Assembly: GCA_030745955.1 (NCBI GenBank)
Contig: JASLNQ010000010.1
Location: 1-6,317, forward strand
Reading direction: 5' to 3'
Source of the DNA: Dehalococcoidia bacterium
GTDB taxonomy: Bacteria; Chloroflexota; Dehalococcoidia; UBA1151; UBA1328
Length of the DNA: 6,317 nucleotides
The position numbers were made by a program, and so were the translations under genes. Position 1 is the first letter of the stretch. Every line of letters starts with the position of its first letter. The notes under the pieces were generated by a model, which was not told the origin of the DNA, searched no databases, and was given only the letters and a program-made list of their open reading frames with translations. This document shows, one piece after another, positions 5,691-6,317 of the stretch.

Positions 5691-5728
5691 CACGGGTATT
5701 GCGTTCCGACCGGTAATTTTCTCCCGTG
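5691..5728 (+). promoter_or_regulatory. Inverted repeat upstream of recQ
   Basis: CACGGG (5691-5696) and CCCGTG (5723-5728) are exact reverse complements 26 bases apart, with a central ACCGGT palindrome, 37-74 bases before the recQ start. No convincing -35/-10 pair was found in 5521-5764. The repeat may be regulatory or chance. A smaller hairpin, GCGTG-CCT-CACGC, lies at 5628-5640. Confidence 0.2.
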
Positions 5729-5764
5729 CCCGGGTTCCTGGATGGTGTTTTTGGTGGCTGTCTC

Positions 5765-6317
5765 ATGACTGCAGACCCCGCAGTCCTCTCCGTACTGAAA
5801 TCCCGCTTCGGCTTCGATCGGTTTCTCCCCCTGCAGGAGGAAATCGTCACGAACGTGCTGGCGGGGAACGACGGGTTGGTGCTCATGCCCACAGGCGGCG
5901 GCAAGTCGCTCTGCTACCAGCTCCCGGCGCTGTGCATGGACGGCTACACGATGGTGGTATCGCCACTCATCGCCCTGATGAAGGACCAGGTCGATGCCCT
6001 CCGCTTGAGCGGCATACCCGCGGCATTCGTCAACAGCACCCTTACGCCAGATGAAAACGAGGATGTCCTGGCGCAGGCGGGCCGGGGCGATCTCAAGATC
6101 CTTTACGTGGCCCCCGAACGGCTGGCGACGCAGCGCTTCCGTAACTTTCTCAATGCGGCCACACCCCGCCTGATCGCCATCGACGAGGCGCATTGCATAT
6201 CCGAGTGGGGGCATGACTTTCGGCCCGATTACCGCAACCTGAAGACGCTGCGCAGCGATCACCCCGGTGTGCCTGTCATTGCGCTAACGGCGACGGCCAC
6301 CGAAGAGGTGCGGCGCG
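5765..6317 (+). CDS. recQ: ATP-dependent DNA helicase RecQ, N-terminal part
   Basis: The first 184 codons are present and the frame is open to the right edge. The segment is the first RecA-like lobe of a superfamily 2 helicase. [10 protein letters not shown] (15-24) is motif 0 with the adenine-contacting Gln24. MPTGGGKS (41-48) is Walker A with Lys47, [11 protein letters not shown] (66-76) is motif Ia, and [18 protein letters not shown] (139-156) is the RecQ-specific DEAH box with its aromatic-rich loop. LTATAT (174-179) is motif III. RecQ unwinds DNA 3' to 5' and works in recombination, replication-fork repair and genome stability. GGTGG (5753-5757) seven bases before the ATG is a fair ribosome site. 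A GTG 13 codons upstream is possible but less typical. The second helicase lobe, zinc-binding, winged-helix and HRDC domains lie beyond the window, so the full architecture cannot be judged. Confidence 0.95.
   Translation, partial: MTADPAVLSVLKSRFGFDRFLPLQEEIVTNVLAGNDGLVLMPTGGGKSLCYQLPALCMDGYTMVVSPLIALMKDQVDALRLSGIPAAFVNSTLTPDENEDVLAQAGRGDLKILYVAPERLATQRFRNFLNAATPRLIAIDEAHCISEWGHDFRPDYRNLKTLRSDHPGVPVIALTATATEEVRR

Noticed and set aside
5690..6262. Minus-strand open frame of 190 codons at the right end
   Set aside because: It is antisense to recQ, which shows all expected helicase motifs in the plus strand.

Overview
This GC-rich bacterial window carries eight protein-coding genes, two of them cut by the window edges. 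No RNA gene, insertion sequence or CRISPR array is visible. The gene set is a Mo-cofactor oxidoreductase paired with a flavin reductase, a PPOX-type F420/flavin oxidoreductase, a TadE-like pilus protein, a Cytidylate_kin2-type kinase, a double-receiver protein and RecQ. It suggests a high-GC bacterium able to make coenzyme F420, most plausibly Chloroflexota (Dehalococcoidia/SAR202-like) or Actinobacteria. This assignment is inference from gene content and base composition only.

Layout. At the left edge, on the minus strand, lies the N-terminus of a TadE/pilin-like single-pass membrane protein (199 to 1). A non-coding stretch of about 360 bases follows (200-559), with a promoter-like repeat pair and a strong nested inverted repeat that looks like a dispersed intergenic element. 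Next is a minus-strand classical SDR dehydrogenase (1324 to 560). It diverges, across a 139-base interval holding a perfect 7+7 inverted repeat, from a plus-strand redox pair: a YuiH-type sulfite-oxidase-like molybdoenzyme (1464-2120) and, 13 bases on, an FAD/NAD(P)H ferredoxin-reductase-type protein (2134-2880). The reductase probably passes electrons to or from the molybdoenzyme, or to a shared unknown carrier.

The plus strand continues with an orphan protein of two receiver domains and no output domain (3035-3958). Its second receiver has lost key phosphorylation residues. A 273-base AT-rich interval follows, containing four TACGTA-like sites spaced about one helical turn apart and a plausible sigma70-type promoter. 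This region drives a cytidylate-kinase-like protein (4232-4945) with a strong ribosome binding site. Then come a small PPOX-family oxidoreductase (5122-5520) and the first 184 codons of RecQ helicase (5765 to the window end).

Most genes are ordinary members of known families, and I see no convincing new multi-gene system. The items most worth a second look are the helically phased TACGTATT repeats (the same 8-mer also lies upstream of the TadE-like gene), the degenerate double-receiver protein beside the kinase-like gene, the nested inverted repeat at 375-470, and the palindrome between the divergent SDR and molybdoenzyme genes.
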